NCBI GenBank assembly: GCA_014084085.1 | Contig: NPFB01000085.1 | Coordinates: 331 to 43,281, forward strand | Length of the DNA stretch: 42,951 nt | Origin: Hondaea fermentalgiana | Taxonomy: Eukaryota > Sar > Bigyra > Thraustochytrida > Thraustochytriidae | Direction of reading: 5' to 3' | Part shown: positions 1 to 10,300 of the stretch, piece by piece | Numbering within the stretch: position 1 is the stretch's first letter | Layout of the letters: every line of letters begins with the position of its first letter | Program-made: the position numbers and the translations under genes | The notes under the pieces: generated by a model | Databases searched by the model: none | What the model was told of the DNA's origin: nothing | Seen by the model: the letters and a program-made list of their open reading frames with translations, nothing else

Positions 1-169
1 CGGGGCGCGCAAGGCGCCCGCGGGCAAGCGCAGAGCGGCTCCCCCCGGTCCCGAGACGGACTTCTCGGAGCCGGAGCCAGCCGCAACAGCACCAGCAGCA
101 CCAGCACCAGCAGCAGCAGCGACAAGCAAGCCACGAGGAGCCAGAGAGTCGCGCGCACAGGGGCAGCAG

Positions 170-2161
170 ATGCGAACGATGGAGACGTCTCTCGAAAGTC
201 ACGACAGCGACGGCCTCGAGCCAGACTGGGTCAGGCTGTACATTGTGCGACATGCCGAGCACGTCACGCCAGCGCTCGCACACCTCTCCGGCAAGGGCTC
301 GCTGCAGGCGGTCGCCATCGCAAACACACTCAAAGGCCGCAACGTGGACGCCGTCTACAGCAGCCCGCGCAGCTACGAAACTGCTCAAAACATTTGTAAA
401 GAACTTAGGGTAAAGGTCGAACTCGATAAAAGGCTTCTGCCCTACGATGCGGGCGCTCTCGTCGGCCTGTCCATGAAACAGGTCGAAGAACGCATGCCCG
501 ACGTCTACCGACAACGCTTCGTCGAGCGCAATCCAGACTTCCGCGTACCCGAGGGCGAGTCGCTGAATGATCGTTTTCGTCGCGTCAAAGGCTTCATGGA
601 GGAAATTGTCGAGAAACATCATGGAAAACAAGTCGTTGTCGTCACCCACGGCGGCATCATCGACGACCTCTTTCGAAATGCACGCTCGCTTCCGCCTTCG
701 CAGCTCACAGGTCTGAAAAAACCCTACGGCTCTCTCTCCGTCCTATTGTACCGCAACGAAACCTTTGAGGAGGAAGTCTGGGGCGGCGTGAGTCACCTCC
801 CCGAGGTTGTGGCCATGAGCCCTTCGGGTGGCCAGCTCTATCTTTTTCCCTTTCAGGTCGCCGGCAGCTTTCCAATGTTGCGTGGCGATCTCGGCGAGCT
901 CTGCAAACCCGCTACGCAGGCCGAAATCGACACATACGACTGCATGGCCAGAGAGGCGCCAGAGATTTCTGTTTTTGCGCCGCGCTTTACCGGCAAGGTC
1001 ATCATCGACGTGAAAAACATTCTTGAAAATGACAACGCTCTCACACGCCCTCTCCAGTACATGCACGGTAACGACTCGAGCTGCCGATGTCTCACGGATG
1101 CCTTGCCTCGGAGTCAATCGGGCTGCGATCCGGAAGACGCAAACGCGCCCTCCGCGCGCCCCAGGACCGACGACGCATCGATGGACATGGACATGGACAT
1201 GGAGATGCATTTCGACGACGCAGATGGCAGCGACATTACCGAAAAAGATGACGCCGATAAAGCTGCGCACGAAGAGAAATGCAGAAACGCAAATAATGGC
1301 GCGATGCACCGTTCGTGGAGCATTACCTCGCTTTGGACGCGGTTTGCGGGCTACCGGAAGAAAAAGGTCGTCGAGGTCGAGCCGGGCAAGCTCGTCTACT
1401 TGGTCCTCGAGGACCTCACGCACGGCCTTATTCATCCTCACGTACTCGACTTGAAAATTGGCGTGCAGCAGCACAACTCAACCGAGAGCGCTGCGAAAAA
1501 GGCCAAAAAGCAAAAGAGAGTAGAAAACAGCACATCCAAAACCGTCGGCGCGCGCATCGGCGGCATGCAGGTCTACGACGATGACAAGGACACATACATC
1601 TTAAGAGACAAGTATTGGGGCCGCGCGCTCGACGAGCAGGGACTCGAAGACGCGCTTCGAAGTTTTGTTCTCGACACGCGGTCCAACCAAGTGCGAGTCA
1701 AGGTTATCAACGACATTATTGTGCAGCTCACGCTCCTTGAACGTGCCGTCAAATCGTCCTACTGGCGATTTTACGGGTGCTCTGTACTCATTGTTTACGA
1801 TAGTAGTGATCCCGAGGCGCAGCGAGACCGTTTCCCATCTTCCATGTCTGACTCGATCGCGACGCGTTCCATCGAGACGATGATTCCTGGTTCACGATTG
1901 TCATCGCACCCACGTTCCCGCTCGCTCGATCAGATCCCCGTTCAGCCACCGTCACCTTCGCTTGAAGCGCCTCGCGACGAGCTTTACAAGCGGCCTCGCG
2001 ACCCCAAATTTTGCGTTCAGGTCCGCCTGATCGATTTTGCCAAGTGCGAGCGCCACCGAGAGGGCACCGACTATGATCGGGGTATGGTCTTTGGGCTCAC
2101 CAACCTCCGCCACATGTTTTCCAGGATGCTCATCGAACATCCATCGCCATCCTGTACGTAG
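170..2161 (+). CDS. Histidine phosphatase-inositol hexakisphosphate kinase (IP6K-like) fusion; 5' end possibly beyond window
   Basis: The 663-residue protein has two enzymes in one chain. Residues about 22-215 form a histidine phosphatase (phosphoglycerate mutase-like) domain: LYIVRHAEH with His28, a YSSPRSYETAQ segment, PEGESLNDRF with the expected acidic residue, and VVVTHGGIIDD with the second His160. Residues about 222-660 form an inositol polyphosphate kinase of the IP6K type: an N-lobe with PFQVAGSF and LCKP (Lys246), the family signature PHVLDLKIG at about 423-431, then STSKTVGARIGGMQVY, RDKYWGR, and a C-terminal LIDFAK near 620. An acidic insert at about 300-395 includes a short Met-Asp repeat. 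The expected kinase reaction is phosphorylation of InsP6 to a 5-pyrophosphate. The phosphatase substrate is unknown but could be the same pool. The reading frame stays open upstream to position 2 through Ala/Pro-rich codons, so the true start may lie outside the window. The domain calls are strong; the catalytic directions are inferred from family. Confidence 0.93.
   Translation: MRTMETSLESHDSDGLEPDWVRLYIVRHAEHVTPALAHLSGKGSLQAVAIANTLKGRNVDAVYSSPRSYETAQNICKELRVKVELDKRLLPYDAGALVGLSMKQVEERMPDVYRQRFVERNPDFRVPEGESLNDRFRRVKGFMEEIVEKHHGKQVVVVTHGGIIDDLFRNARSLPPSQLTGLKKPYGSLSVLLYRNETFEEEVWGGVSHLPEVVAMSPSGGQLYLFPFQVAGSFPMLRGDLGELCKPATQAEIDTYDCMAREAPEISVFAPRFTGKVIIDVKNILENDNALTRPLQYMHGNDSSCRCLTDALPRSQSGCDPEDANAPSARPRTDDASMDMDMDMEMHFDDADGSDITEKDDADKAAHEEKCRNANNGAMHRSWSITSLWTRFAGYRKKKVVEVEPGKLVYLVLEDLTHGLIHPHVLDLKIGVQQHNSTESAAKKAKKQKRVENSTSKTVGARIGGMQVYDDDKDTYILRDKYWGRALDEQGLEDALRSFVLDTRSNQVRVKVINDIIVQLTLLERAVKSSYWRFYGCSVLIVYDSSDPEAQRDRFPSSMSDSIATRSIETMIPGSRLSSHPRSRSLDQIPVQPPSPSLEAPRDELYKRPRDPKFCVQVRLIDFAKCERHREGTDYDRGMVFGLTNLRHMFSRMLIEHPSPSCT
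1181..1207 (+). repeat. In-frame ATGGAC hexamer repeat (Met-Asp run) within the IP6K insert
   Basis: Four near-identical ATGGAC/ATGGAG hexamers encode alternating Met-Asp/Glu in the acidic linker between kinase N-lobe and C-lobe. This is probably a slippage-prone low-complexity linker rather than a functional motif. Confidence 0.8.
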
Positions 2162-2853
2162 ACGTCTTGTCCTCTTTTCTTTTCTTTCTTTCCCTTTTGT
2201 CTTTCAATCGCAAAACCACACACGGAAAGAATCAAGAGCCGAATGGAAAAAGTAGGACGAAACATAATTTTTTGGCCACAAAACATTTTGCCCTGCAAGC
2301 CAAGCCTAGCCAAGCAAAGCCAAGCCAAGCAAACACATGAAGATGACGACGAGGACGATGACGACGACGAGTGAAGAACGCAAAGCACATGCGTTGTTAG
2401 CAAAGAATCACAGATGACGGAAAGACTCGCGTTCGCCTCTGGAATTGTCCTTTTCGCCGAATCAAATCTAATAAAAAGTTTATTCGAGCGATCAACCCTT
2501 CATCAGCAGGCATCATGCGTACACGCAGATTTCTGACGAATGTGTTGGTGCTTCCGTGTATATGGACGTGCATGCATTGTATACCAATCAAACCAAGCTA
2601 GAGAATAATAGACAAAAAGAAAGTAGATGGTAGATTGTCTTTCCTTTCGAGATTCAACGCTTTTGCTGCCTGGGCTTTTCACAAAGCCTTGTGTTCTCCT
2701 TTCGTTTTTTCTTCTTCTTTTTCCCCTAATCTATAAAAACTGAACAACCACGGTTCACAGGAAAGCACATGGCCGGGCCACCATCAGCGAGTCAAACCAA
2801 ATGATACTTCTTCTTTTTTAAAATTTTGTCTGGTACTACGCTCTTGCGCAGAT
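2162..2853. other. Convergent 3' intergenic region (IP6K fusion / RPA2)
   Basis: These 692 bases separate two genes that end toward each other, so the region should hold both 3' UTRs and polyadenylation sites. It is AT-richer than the flanking genes. It contains an imperfect GCCAAGC repeat at about 2293-2333, a GAC/GAT-rich stretch at about 2340-2372 and an AATAAAAAG string near 2470. I see no convincing gene; the short open frames are compositional. Confidence 0.7.
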
Positions 2854-5800
2854 CTACGCGGAAACATCAATCTTGATGCCCATCGCCGCGAGCTCATTCG
2901 TCAGGTAGCGGAACACAAACGGGATGGTCGTCGCGAACCACTGGTCCGTGCGCTTGCAGATACGGCAACGCAACGAGGTGGGGGCACCCATGGAAAACGA
3001 AGTGTCTCTACTCGAGCTCATACCATGGCCCTGGTCCTGAGCACCGGTATCGTTCGAAACACTGAGAATTGTGTTGCAGCACACGTAGGCGATGTGGCGA
3101 TCACTGCAATTGAGCAAGCGATCGCGCATGATGAACGAGGTACCGTGGGCCAGCAACGAATCACGTTCCATCTCGCCAAAACGCACACCACCACCGCGCT
3201 TGCGACCCTTGACAGGCTGTCGCGTCACGGGGTCGATCGGTCCCAGCGCGCGGACCTGCGACTTGTCGGAAACCATGTGCCGCAGACGCTGGTAGTACAC
3301 GAGACCAATGTAAATGTCTGCTTGCATCTCCGTGCCCTGTGTGCCCGAGTACAAGGGCTCCGAGCCGTAATAGTTGTAACCGGCTCGCGCCAGCTGCGCG
3401 CCAAAGTAGTCAATAGCCGTCTTGCCCTCCTCATCGCCCTGCATAGCAAAGGGCGTAGCGTCTTGGTAGACACCGTGCAAAGCACCAGCTTTGCCTGCCA
3501 TGGACTCGATGAGCATACCAATCGTCATGCGCGAGGGAAAGGCATGCGGGTTGATAATAGTATCCGGGGACATGCCCGACTCCGTAAACGGCATGTCCTC
3601 CTGCGGCCAAATCACACTGCACACACCCTTTTGCCCGTGACGAGAGGCAAACTTATCGCCCACCGTTGGGTTACGCTCATACCGGAGCGTAATACTCACC
3701 AACCGCGCACCGTCCGCAACGGGCTCGCCCTCGATGCCGAGAAGGCGGATCTGATCCACCCATGCCGGCTCGGTGTCCTTGAACTTTTCCACACGCGCGG
3801 TCTTCTTCTCGCTATCCACTACGCAAGCAATCGGGTCTCCGTTCTGCAAAAATTGGCCCACAGCCGGCAGACCGTCCAGGTCCAGCTTGTCCGTCACCTC
3901 GAGACCGGTTTCGGGATGCACATTGGAGAAAAATTGGGTCACTGGCGTGGCGCGGCCACGCGAGTCCTTCTTCGCCACGTCCAGGATCTTGGTCTTGTAC
4001 ACGCAAGCATGCGCAAAGCCACGGTCGTGAGAGCCTTTGCTGATAATCATGGCATCCTCCATATCGTATCCAGTGTACGAGATGACCGCAACGACCGAGT
4101 TAGTACCTTGCGGGTACTCGTCCATCTGGAACGTCCCGTGGTTCTTGTTCTGCGTCAGCGGAGCCTGCGGTGTCTTGATGCGGTACAGTTTGTTGTCCGT
4201 ACGCCATCGGTAGTTGTGCGCCGGGGATCCCAGCGTTTGCTTGGCCATCTGGCACTGATACATGTTACGCGGGGACTGGTTAAAGTCCGAGAATGGGGTC
4301 ATACTCGCCACCACGCTCAGCATACTCGTCGGCCAAATCTCCACGTGCGTGTCCACGCCAAGACGCACCTCTTCGGGGCGCACCGCAATCTCCATGAACG
4401 TCTGCGCGAGCGGCCCAATCAGCTCCACATATCCAGAGTCAAGATGCACGACGGGTCGCAACATGCGCGCAGCGCCCGTGAACAGGTACAAACCTGGATA
4501 GGCACCGCCTCGCGCTGATTCAGGAATGAGGCAAACCTCCAAGGTTGCCGCGTAGTGCCGATGCGGGTCCTCCACGCACTCGCGGAGGTACCTTGAGGTG
4601 TCAAAGAACTGCATTGGGCGCTGCATCACCTCCATTGCGCTGACACCGAGCGCGACCGTCTTGGCGCGCCGAAGACGCGGCACAATCGACTTGGACAAAA
4701 GGCTGATCGGAGCATAGCCAATAAGACGACCGTCCACCATCACCGGATGGTGACTGTATGGCGGGACGAGGTCCGCGCCGCGCGGCCCGCTTGGGGCAAC
4801 TCCCCAAGCCACCAGATTCTTGACCAGCTCAGCCAGGGGGGACAGCAGAGAGTTCGCCTGCTCGGACACCAGCGAGGGCGTTAGCGACGTGACCGTCGAG
4901 GACGATTTGCTGCGCGACTTCTTCTTGCGCGCGCTGTTCTGCAGCACAAGCTGACTCGATGCCGCCTTGAAGCCTTGCAGAGGCCCGCCTCCACGCGGGT
5001 GATGCGTCACTACTGCGCAGAGCGCCGACAAGTGGTTCAACAGACCACATGGCGAGCCATCTGGTGTGTGCACAGGGCAAAGGTAGCCCCACGCCTCAGG
5101 GAGAAGCTTGCGCACTGCAGTAGTTTTCATCTCAGTGAAGAACTGGCCACGGTGCACGGACCGAAAGTGAGACAGGTACCGGAAACGGTTCAGCTTCTCG
5201 GCCACGATCGTGTAGCCTGCCGTCTGCATAAGGTCCAAACCCGTCTCGCTAACCAGATTGCCCGTTGCCATAAAGTAGAACAGCTTGCGGCCAACCTCTG
5301 CCGGCCGGTCCATCATGCGGCGCAGGACCTTGGGATCGTTGCGCCCGAGCGCATCCATAAAGGCCGCCTTGTTGCCCGTCATCACGCTGATCTCGCGCGA
5401 AATCGCACCGCGAACGCCCAGAAGGTACTGTTCGAGGCGCTCCTTGAGAATCATGCCGTACACGTGACCGCTCAGTAGCAGCTCGTGATTGTTGAGCGCG
5501 TCAGGGTTGTCGACACCGACGCGTCCACTGACAAAGGCAAAGAGCTTGCGCAACATCTCAATGAGAAGGTTGAATTTCTCTTGACCAATCTCTTCCTCGG
5601 AAAGAGCGCCCTCCTCATCGCTCAGACGACTTGCGTCTGTCGTTGCATGGCTACGCGGCGCCGCAGAGTAGTTATTGAGATGTACGAACACGTGCCGACG
5701 AAGAAGCACCTCGCCCGCCTCCTCGTCCGACATGAGCGGCGTCACCTCCGCAAGCACGGAACGGAACTGCGAACCAAGGTACGCGCGGCACTGCTGTGCC

Positions 5801-6771
5801 GTAAAGAGCCGCAAATCCGCAACCTGTCGTAGACAGAGCTCCACGCGGTCGCTGATAAAGGTATCGCCATCCAGATGCGCGCCGCGAAGAATGCTCGTGT
5901 AAATCTCGCGATCCGTCGCCATCGGTGGCTTGAGAGCCTTGAGCACGAGCATGGCAGGCAAAAAGTACTCTGCCTTGCGAATGCCAAGCTTGACCATGGC
6001 CGTACCATCCAGCAGATAGTGCAGGGTCACGGTGCTACCAACCTGATCAGGGCCAACACACCGCATCGAAACGGCCTTGGTACTGAACGTAGGCCCGCGT
6101 TTCTTGAACGAGGGACGGTCGACGGCCATAATATGGTTACGGCGGGGAATCTGCAGCAAACGCACCACACGCTCATTGCCGTTGCAGACAAAGTAGCCGC
6201 CCATTTCAGTTGCATCTTCGTGGCGTCGCAGCATCTCCGCGGGGCCAAGACCACGCAAATGGCACTTGACAGAACCCACCATGATGGGGACCTCGCCAAG
6301 GTTGCGATTGAGGCGTACCACCTCACCGTCCTGCTCAAAGCACACGTTCGCAGAGAGCTGCGCGCCGTAATGAATGTGGCGCGCTCGTGACTCGGAGGGA
6401 AAGATGCGCGAGTCCAGAGCCTTTTCGCTCTGGGACCGCGTGGGAAAGCCCACGTTCACCTCCTCGAGCCACATGCGCAGCTTGCGTCCATTATCCCCGT
6501 CGTACACGAGCTCCCGCGCGCCGATGTCATTCACCGCATACGCGAGGCCCTCCGTCACCGCAAAGTTGAACGAGTCCACGTGCTGGGCCACCAATTCGTG
6601 CAGGTACTGCACCTTTTCCAAGTCCGGAAGCGGGTCGTTCGTCGACGACGGGTTCGTGCGCGGTCGTCTTGAGCTCGCCGACTTGTTCGACCTGCGTCTC
6701 CCCGTCGTCGCCTCCCCGCGCTTGCTGCCGCCACTACCGTGGGGCCTCTCGGGCGTCTTGTAGGCCATCAT
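2854..6771 (-). CDS. RPA2: DNA-directed RNA polymerase I second-largest subunit (RPA2/RPA135-like)
   Basis: The product is 1305 residues from the ATG at 6771. A tandem second ATG at 6768 has the better context. It is the beta-like core subunit of RNA polymerase I, which transcribes rRNA in the nucleolus. Visible landmarks are PFSDFNQSPRNMYQCQMAKQ near residue 827, followed by the Pol I-style DNKLYRIKTPQAPL. Next come GYDMEDAMIISKGSHDRGF near 900, GDKFASRHGQKGVCS near 1038-1052, a SRMTIGMLIESMAGKAGALHG segment, and a C-terminal cysteine cluster (VCCNTILS, CRICKR) before the ending FRYLTNELAAMGIKIDVSA. The first about 55 residues are Ser/Arg/Lys-rich and disordered-looking. The frame is open a further 1.1 kb upstream, but that stretch overlaps the coding start of the divergent gene and resembles no polymerase, so I place the start at 6771. 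The Pol I assignment over Pol II/III rests on the TPQAPL region and C-terminus. Confidence 0.95.
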   Translation of the reverse strand: MMAYKTPERPHGSGGSKRGEATTGRRRSNKSASSRRPRTNPSSTNDPLPDLEKVQYLHELVAQHVDSFNFAVTEGLAYAVNDIGARELVYDGDNGRKLRMWLEEVNVGFPTRSQSEKALDSRIFPSESRARHIHYGAQLSANVCFEQDGEVVRLNRNLGEVPIMVGSVKCHLRGLGPAEMLRRHEDATEMGGYFVCNGNERVVRLLQIPRRNHIMAVDRPSFKKRGPTFSTKAVSMRCVGPDQVGSTVTLHYLLDGTAMVKLGIRKAEYFLPAMLVLKALKPPMATDREIYTSILRGAHLDGDTFISDRVELCLRQVADLRLFTAQQCRAYLGSQFRSVLAEVTPLMSDEEAGEVLLRRHVFVHLNNYSAAPRSHATTDASRLSDEEGALSEEEIGQEKFNLLIEMLRKLFAFVSGRVGVDNPDALNNHELLLSGHVYGMILKERLEQYLLGVRGAISREISVMTGNKAAFMDALGRNDPKVLRRMMDRPAEVGRKLFYFMATGNLVSETGLDLMQTAGYTIVAEKLNRFRYLSHFRSVHRGQFFTEMKTTAVRKLLPEAWGYLCPVHTPDGSPCGLLNHLSALCAVVTHHPRGGGPLQGFKAASSQLVLQNSARKKKSRSKSSSTVTSLTPSLVSEQANSLLSPLAELVKNLVAWGVAPSGPRGADLVPPYSHHPVMVDGRLIGYAPISLLSKSIVPRLRRAKTVALGVSAMEVMQRPMQFFDTSRYLRECVEDPHRHYAATLEVCLIPESARGGAYPGLYLFTGAARMLRPVVHLDSGYVELIGPLAQTFMEIAVRPEEVRLGVDTHVEIWPTSMLSVVASMTPFSDFNQSPRNMYQCQMAKQTLGSPAHNYRWRTDNKLYRIKTPQAPLTQNKNHGTFQMDEYPQGTNSVVAVISYTGYDMEDAMIISKGSHDRGFAHACVYKTKILDVAKKDSRGRATPVTQFFSNVHPETGLEVTDKLDLDGLPAVGQFLQNGDPIACVVDSEKKTARVEKFKDTEPAWVDQIRLLGIEGEPVADGARLVSITLRYERNPTVGDKFASRHGQKGVCSVIWPQEDMPFTESGMSPDTIINPHAFPSRMTIGMLIESMAGKAGALHGVYQDATPFAMQGDEEGKTAIDYFGAQLARAGYNYYGSEPLYSGTQGTEMQADIYIGLVYYQRLRHMVSDKSQVRALGPIDPVTRQPVKGRKRGGGVRFGEMERDSLLAHGTSFIMRDRLLNCSDRHIAYVCCNTILSVSNDTGAQDQGHGMSSSRDTSFSMGAPTSLRCRICKRTDQWFATTIPFVFRYLTNELAAMGIKIDVSA

Positions 6772-7387
6772 CTTGCCCTGCCGGGTCCGACAGCTCTCTC
6801 GCGACTCGGACGACCAGCGAGCAGGCGACGGAGGCAGCCAGCAGCCGCCCTGCGCCGCGACCCGACCTTGTCCGCGTCTCGCCGCGAGCCCTGGGCGCGC
6901 TCGAGGCTCGAGCTTTTCCTGATCTGCGCCTGGCTGGCTGGGCCAGGCCCGCGCCCGTAGAACCAGTCGCCCGTCGGCGAAACCCTCCGCCCCGGGATTT
7001 GCCGAGAAACCCTGACTTCGGGGCTCAACGGCTATCTGTTGGCCTGCCTGCTTGCGGGCTTGCTTGCTTGCGAGCTTCGACCCGACTGGAAGGTGGGCTG
7101 GGCTAGCTTGGCTAGCCCAGCCAGCGGGCGAGCGCGGGCCCGATTGGTTTGCTTTTGGGCAGCAAGACGTCGGGCTGGTCAGGCGGGCGCTGAGTGAGAA
7201 GGAAGGCCCCGTGTCACTTATGCGAGCGTGAACGCCAGCAAGGCACAGAGGAATACAAGCTTGCCTGCTCTCGCGAGGCAGAAGTGGGACGAAGGTCGAC
7301 GTAGCTCGAGCAACAACAACAGCAAGAGCATCAGCCAGAGCGACAACTTTGGTAGAACCGAGAGGGGACAGGGACGGAGACGCGCAC
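6772..7387. promoter_or_regulatory. Shared divergent promoter region between RPA2 and the giant C2/EF-hand gene
   Basis: The two genes start 616 bp apart on opposite strands, so this interval must carry both promoters and 5' UTRs. It is GC-rich, with CTTGC/GCTTG-type repeats near 7045-7075 and a CTAGC-rich patch near 7105-7122. I see no clear TATA-type element or coding sequence. Confidence 0.6.
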
Positions 7388-10300
7388 ATGACGAAAGAGC
7401 AGGAATTATGGGCCCTTCGCGTGTATGGCGAGCGCAAAGACGAGGTCCATGTCACTCTTATGCCCGAAGGAGTGCGAATCGTAGACACCCCGATCGATAT
7501 CAACGATGACCACATGCAAACAGCATGGATCCACGTTGAACTCAAGAGCAATGGAGACGCACAAGGTAGCGTTGACTTATCAAAAGTTCTAGTAGAGCAG
7601 CGACGCAGTAGAACCTGGCTTCGCTTGGGAAAGCGAAGAGGGACGCAAGCAACAGGGGAGCGGGCGATGCGAATGCGCGAGCTCACCGTCCCTCTCCTCA
7701 ATGCTGCAGGCAAAACCATTGACTCACCCAAGCTTCGCTTCGAGCTCACACCCATCACTCGCGAAGAAAAGGAAAGCATCGCTGAAACAGGAACATGGCG
7801 CGTGCTTCTCACGACAGGTCGCTGTACGCATAGAGACGACAGATCAATACGTGCGCTCGCCTTTTCGGCGACGCTGGGCGGGCAAACACAATCGCTCGAT
7901 CGTCCCGTCACTCTGGAAAACCAACAGAGCCCTGATCAACGCCCCGCGAAGATGTCTTCTCCAACAAAAGATTATCTTCATGGTAAAGAGGAAACCTCTG
8001 TCTTTTCGGTCAAGCAGATGTTTCGTTTCAACGGACGATGCGTTCCTTCGGAGGTTCTTCGCGTCAACGTCGATGTCCATTTTCAGGGTGATGAGCACGC
8101 AATCGAGAACGCTTTGGCAAATTCAGTTCATCACGCCTCGTGCGAGATTGCTTTGACGAGCAGCAAATTTGCCGCAGAATTGCGTCTGGGCGATTCGCAG
8201 CATCTCGCAAATCTAAAGGACTACGGCGTTCAAGTCTATGTGGAAATTAGTTTTGAAGCGGACGAAGGTCCGAGCTCGAGTGCTCGCGAGCTCTCGGCAA
8301 TGGCACAACCAGGATATGTGTGTTTTCGGCAGGCGAAGCTACGCAGATTTGACCCCCTTGCTCTCACTGAAGGCGATGATATTGTCGGAATGCGGGTCAA
8401 ATTTGGCACTTCAGGTGAACGTGTGTGCTTTCCACTGCTTCAAATGTCAGATCTTGTTCCATCACCTCTGCGAAAACACCACACAGACCGCGCGGGCACC
8501 TTTGAAAGTAGTAGTGTCCACATGCTAACATCGCTGTACGAGGTGGAGTCTTTTCAGGTCGAGATCTTCACCGCAACAGGTAGTCATGGAGAGTGTCAAT
8601 TCACGTATGGGGACAATGAAACCTGGCTGGCTTTGTCTGGGCAACAGGGTCAAGTTTATCTCGCTTGGGACTTTGTGCCCATGGCTGCGCCAGAGACGGA
8701 GCTGGACCAGGAGCGATCCGACGCGTGGCTTGTGGCCATCATGACCAATCGAATAATTGGCCTTGGCGCAGCAAGCTCGCTCGGACCCAGCGATGTGTTT
8801 GTCGAAATACATATGCTTGATCCTGGAAACACGCTTGGTGCTGAAGCCGTTGCGACCCACAAATTTCGGACAATGACACGAGATCCTCGGGACATCTTTG
8901 CTGAATCTTCGCAGTGCGTTCTTTCATCCAAGTTCGCCCCTGGACAGAACAGGATGCCGCGAACTTCTCTCCTTCGTTTCGAGATGAAAAGCGCGCGAAA
9001 TGTGCTTCTTGGTGAATGTACGATTGACATTTCTTCATTGTATTGTGTGGCCTCGGCCAGCAAAACTGGAATCACGGTACCACTACACTGCACTGCGGGT
9101 AAGCTCTTTCTCGATGTAATTCTCGATGTTGTTCAACTCTCACACGCGGCGGCGTGGATTAGAGACCGAAACCGTGGCATTCGTGGTCCCAGAAAAACAT
9201 CGACGCCTTCTCAAAGCGAGGCAATTATTGAGGTCATTGGAGCGCAGAAACTCCGTCATGCCAAAGGTTTATTAAAGACGAGCGTCAGCGAGACGAATCG
9301 ACCGACCAATGCGCAAATAACACGGTCTCAACCTCATGGTGGCGCCTCGAATCCCGAGTGGGAGGAGGAAAAATTGACACTTGACGCGGAAGACATTGCA
9401 CACAAACGATTCGTTTGCGAGAGTTTGTTGAGCAAGACTGGCCTTGTGTGGCTCCTCACCGCACGACTTTTTGCGAATGACAAGCTCTTGGGAGCGAGTA
9501 CGTGGATCGAAATTCCACGACACAAGGACCTTACCCAGGTGCGGCCCATCTTGTACAAGGGACGATTCGCCGGTCTCTTGGAGGTGACAGCGTCCGAACA
9601 AGTCCAGTCGCGTGAAAACGCGGAAGAATCTTTGAGCCTTGCTCTTTCCTCTGCATCCCCATCGGCACATACGTCGGGACGCGGGCACGACCTCCCGAGC
9701 TCCGCAACTGCGTCCGCATCTGCGTCATCATCGTTGCGACGAAGACGTAGGTCGTCCCTTGCATGTTCGGATTCCCAAGGAGATAATTTCGTCTTTGTTC
9801 GCGTCCTGCGTATCCGCAGAAAAAGGGCGGAATCTGTTGTCGTACACGGTAGTCTTGAAATTGCGGCCCGCATTCGCGTGGATCAAACGTGGTACATGAC
9901 GCAATTTTGCAAGTCAATGACGCCTCAAAGTCCGACGCAGGTCCTTGTGTTTCAGCAGAGACTAGGGCCATATCGTTTGGAGGGTACTGCACTCGGATTT
10001 GAGGCTGAAATTGCGATCATAGAGAGCACGAGTGGCGAGATGGAGGAGCGTGTGATTGGATGTGTTCAGCTCCATTTTGTAGCGCAGCACCTTCATGCTT
10101 GCTCATACAAGATACCCGATACGGATATGCACATTGATCTTCTTGTGGAGAGATTCCCGAGCCGTGGTGAGGCCGAGGGCCCTGACATTGAACTCGCAGA
10201 GTCTAGCTTGTACGAGGCCGTACTCAATGTTCCGAAAGAGTTCGACCTTTCTCTCGAGACTCTTGTTTTCTCTGCAGACGCCATCATTCCTTGCAGACCT

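Noticed and set aside
3025..4518. 497-codon plus-strand open frame opposite RPA2
   Set aside because: It is antisense to highly conserved polymerase sequence, has His/Arg/Val-rich composition typical of a shadow of GC-rich coding DNA, and shows no domain.
6772..7911. 380-codon upstream extension of the RPA2 frame
   Set aside because: It overlaps the coding start of the divergent giant gene and is low-complexity Ser/Arg/Ala-rich without polymerase similarity. The conserved protein begins shortly after the ATG at 6771.
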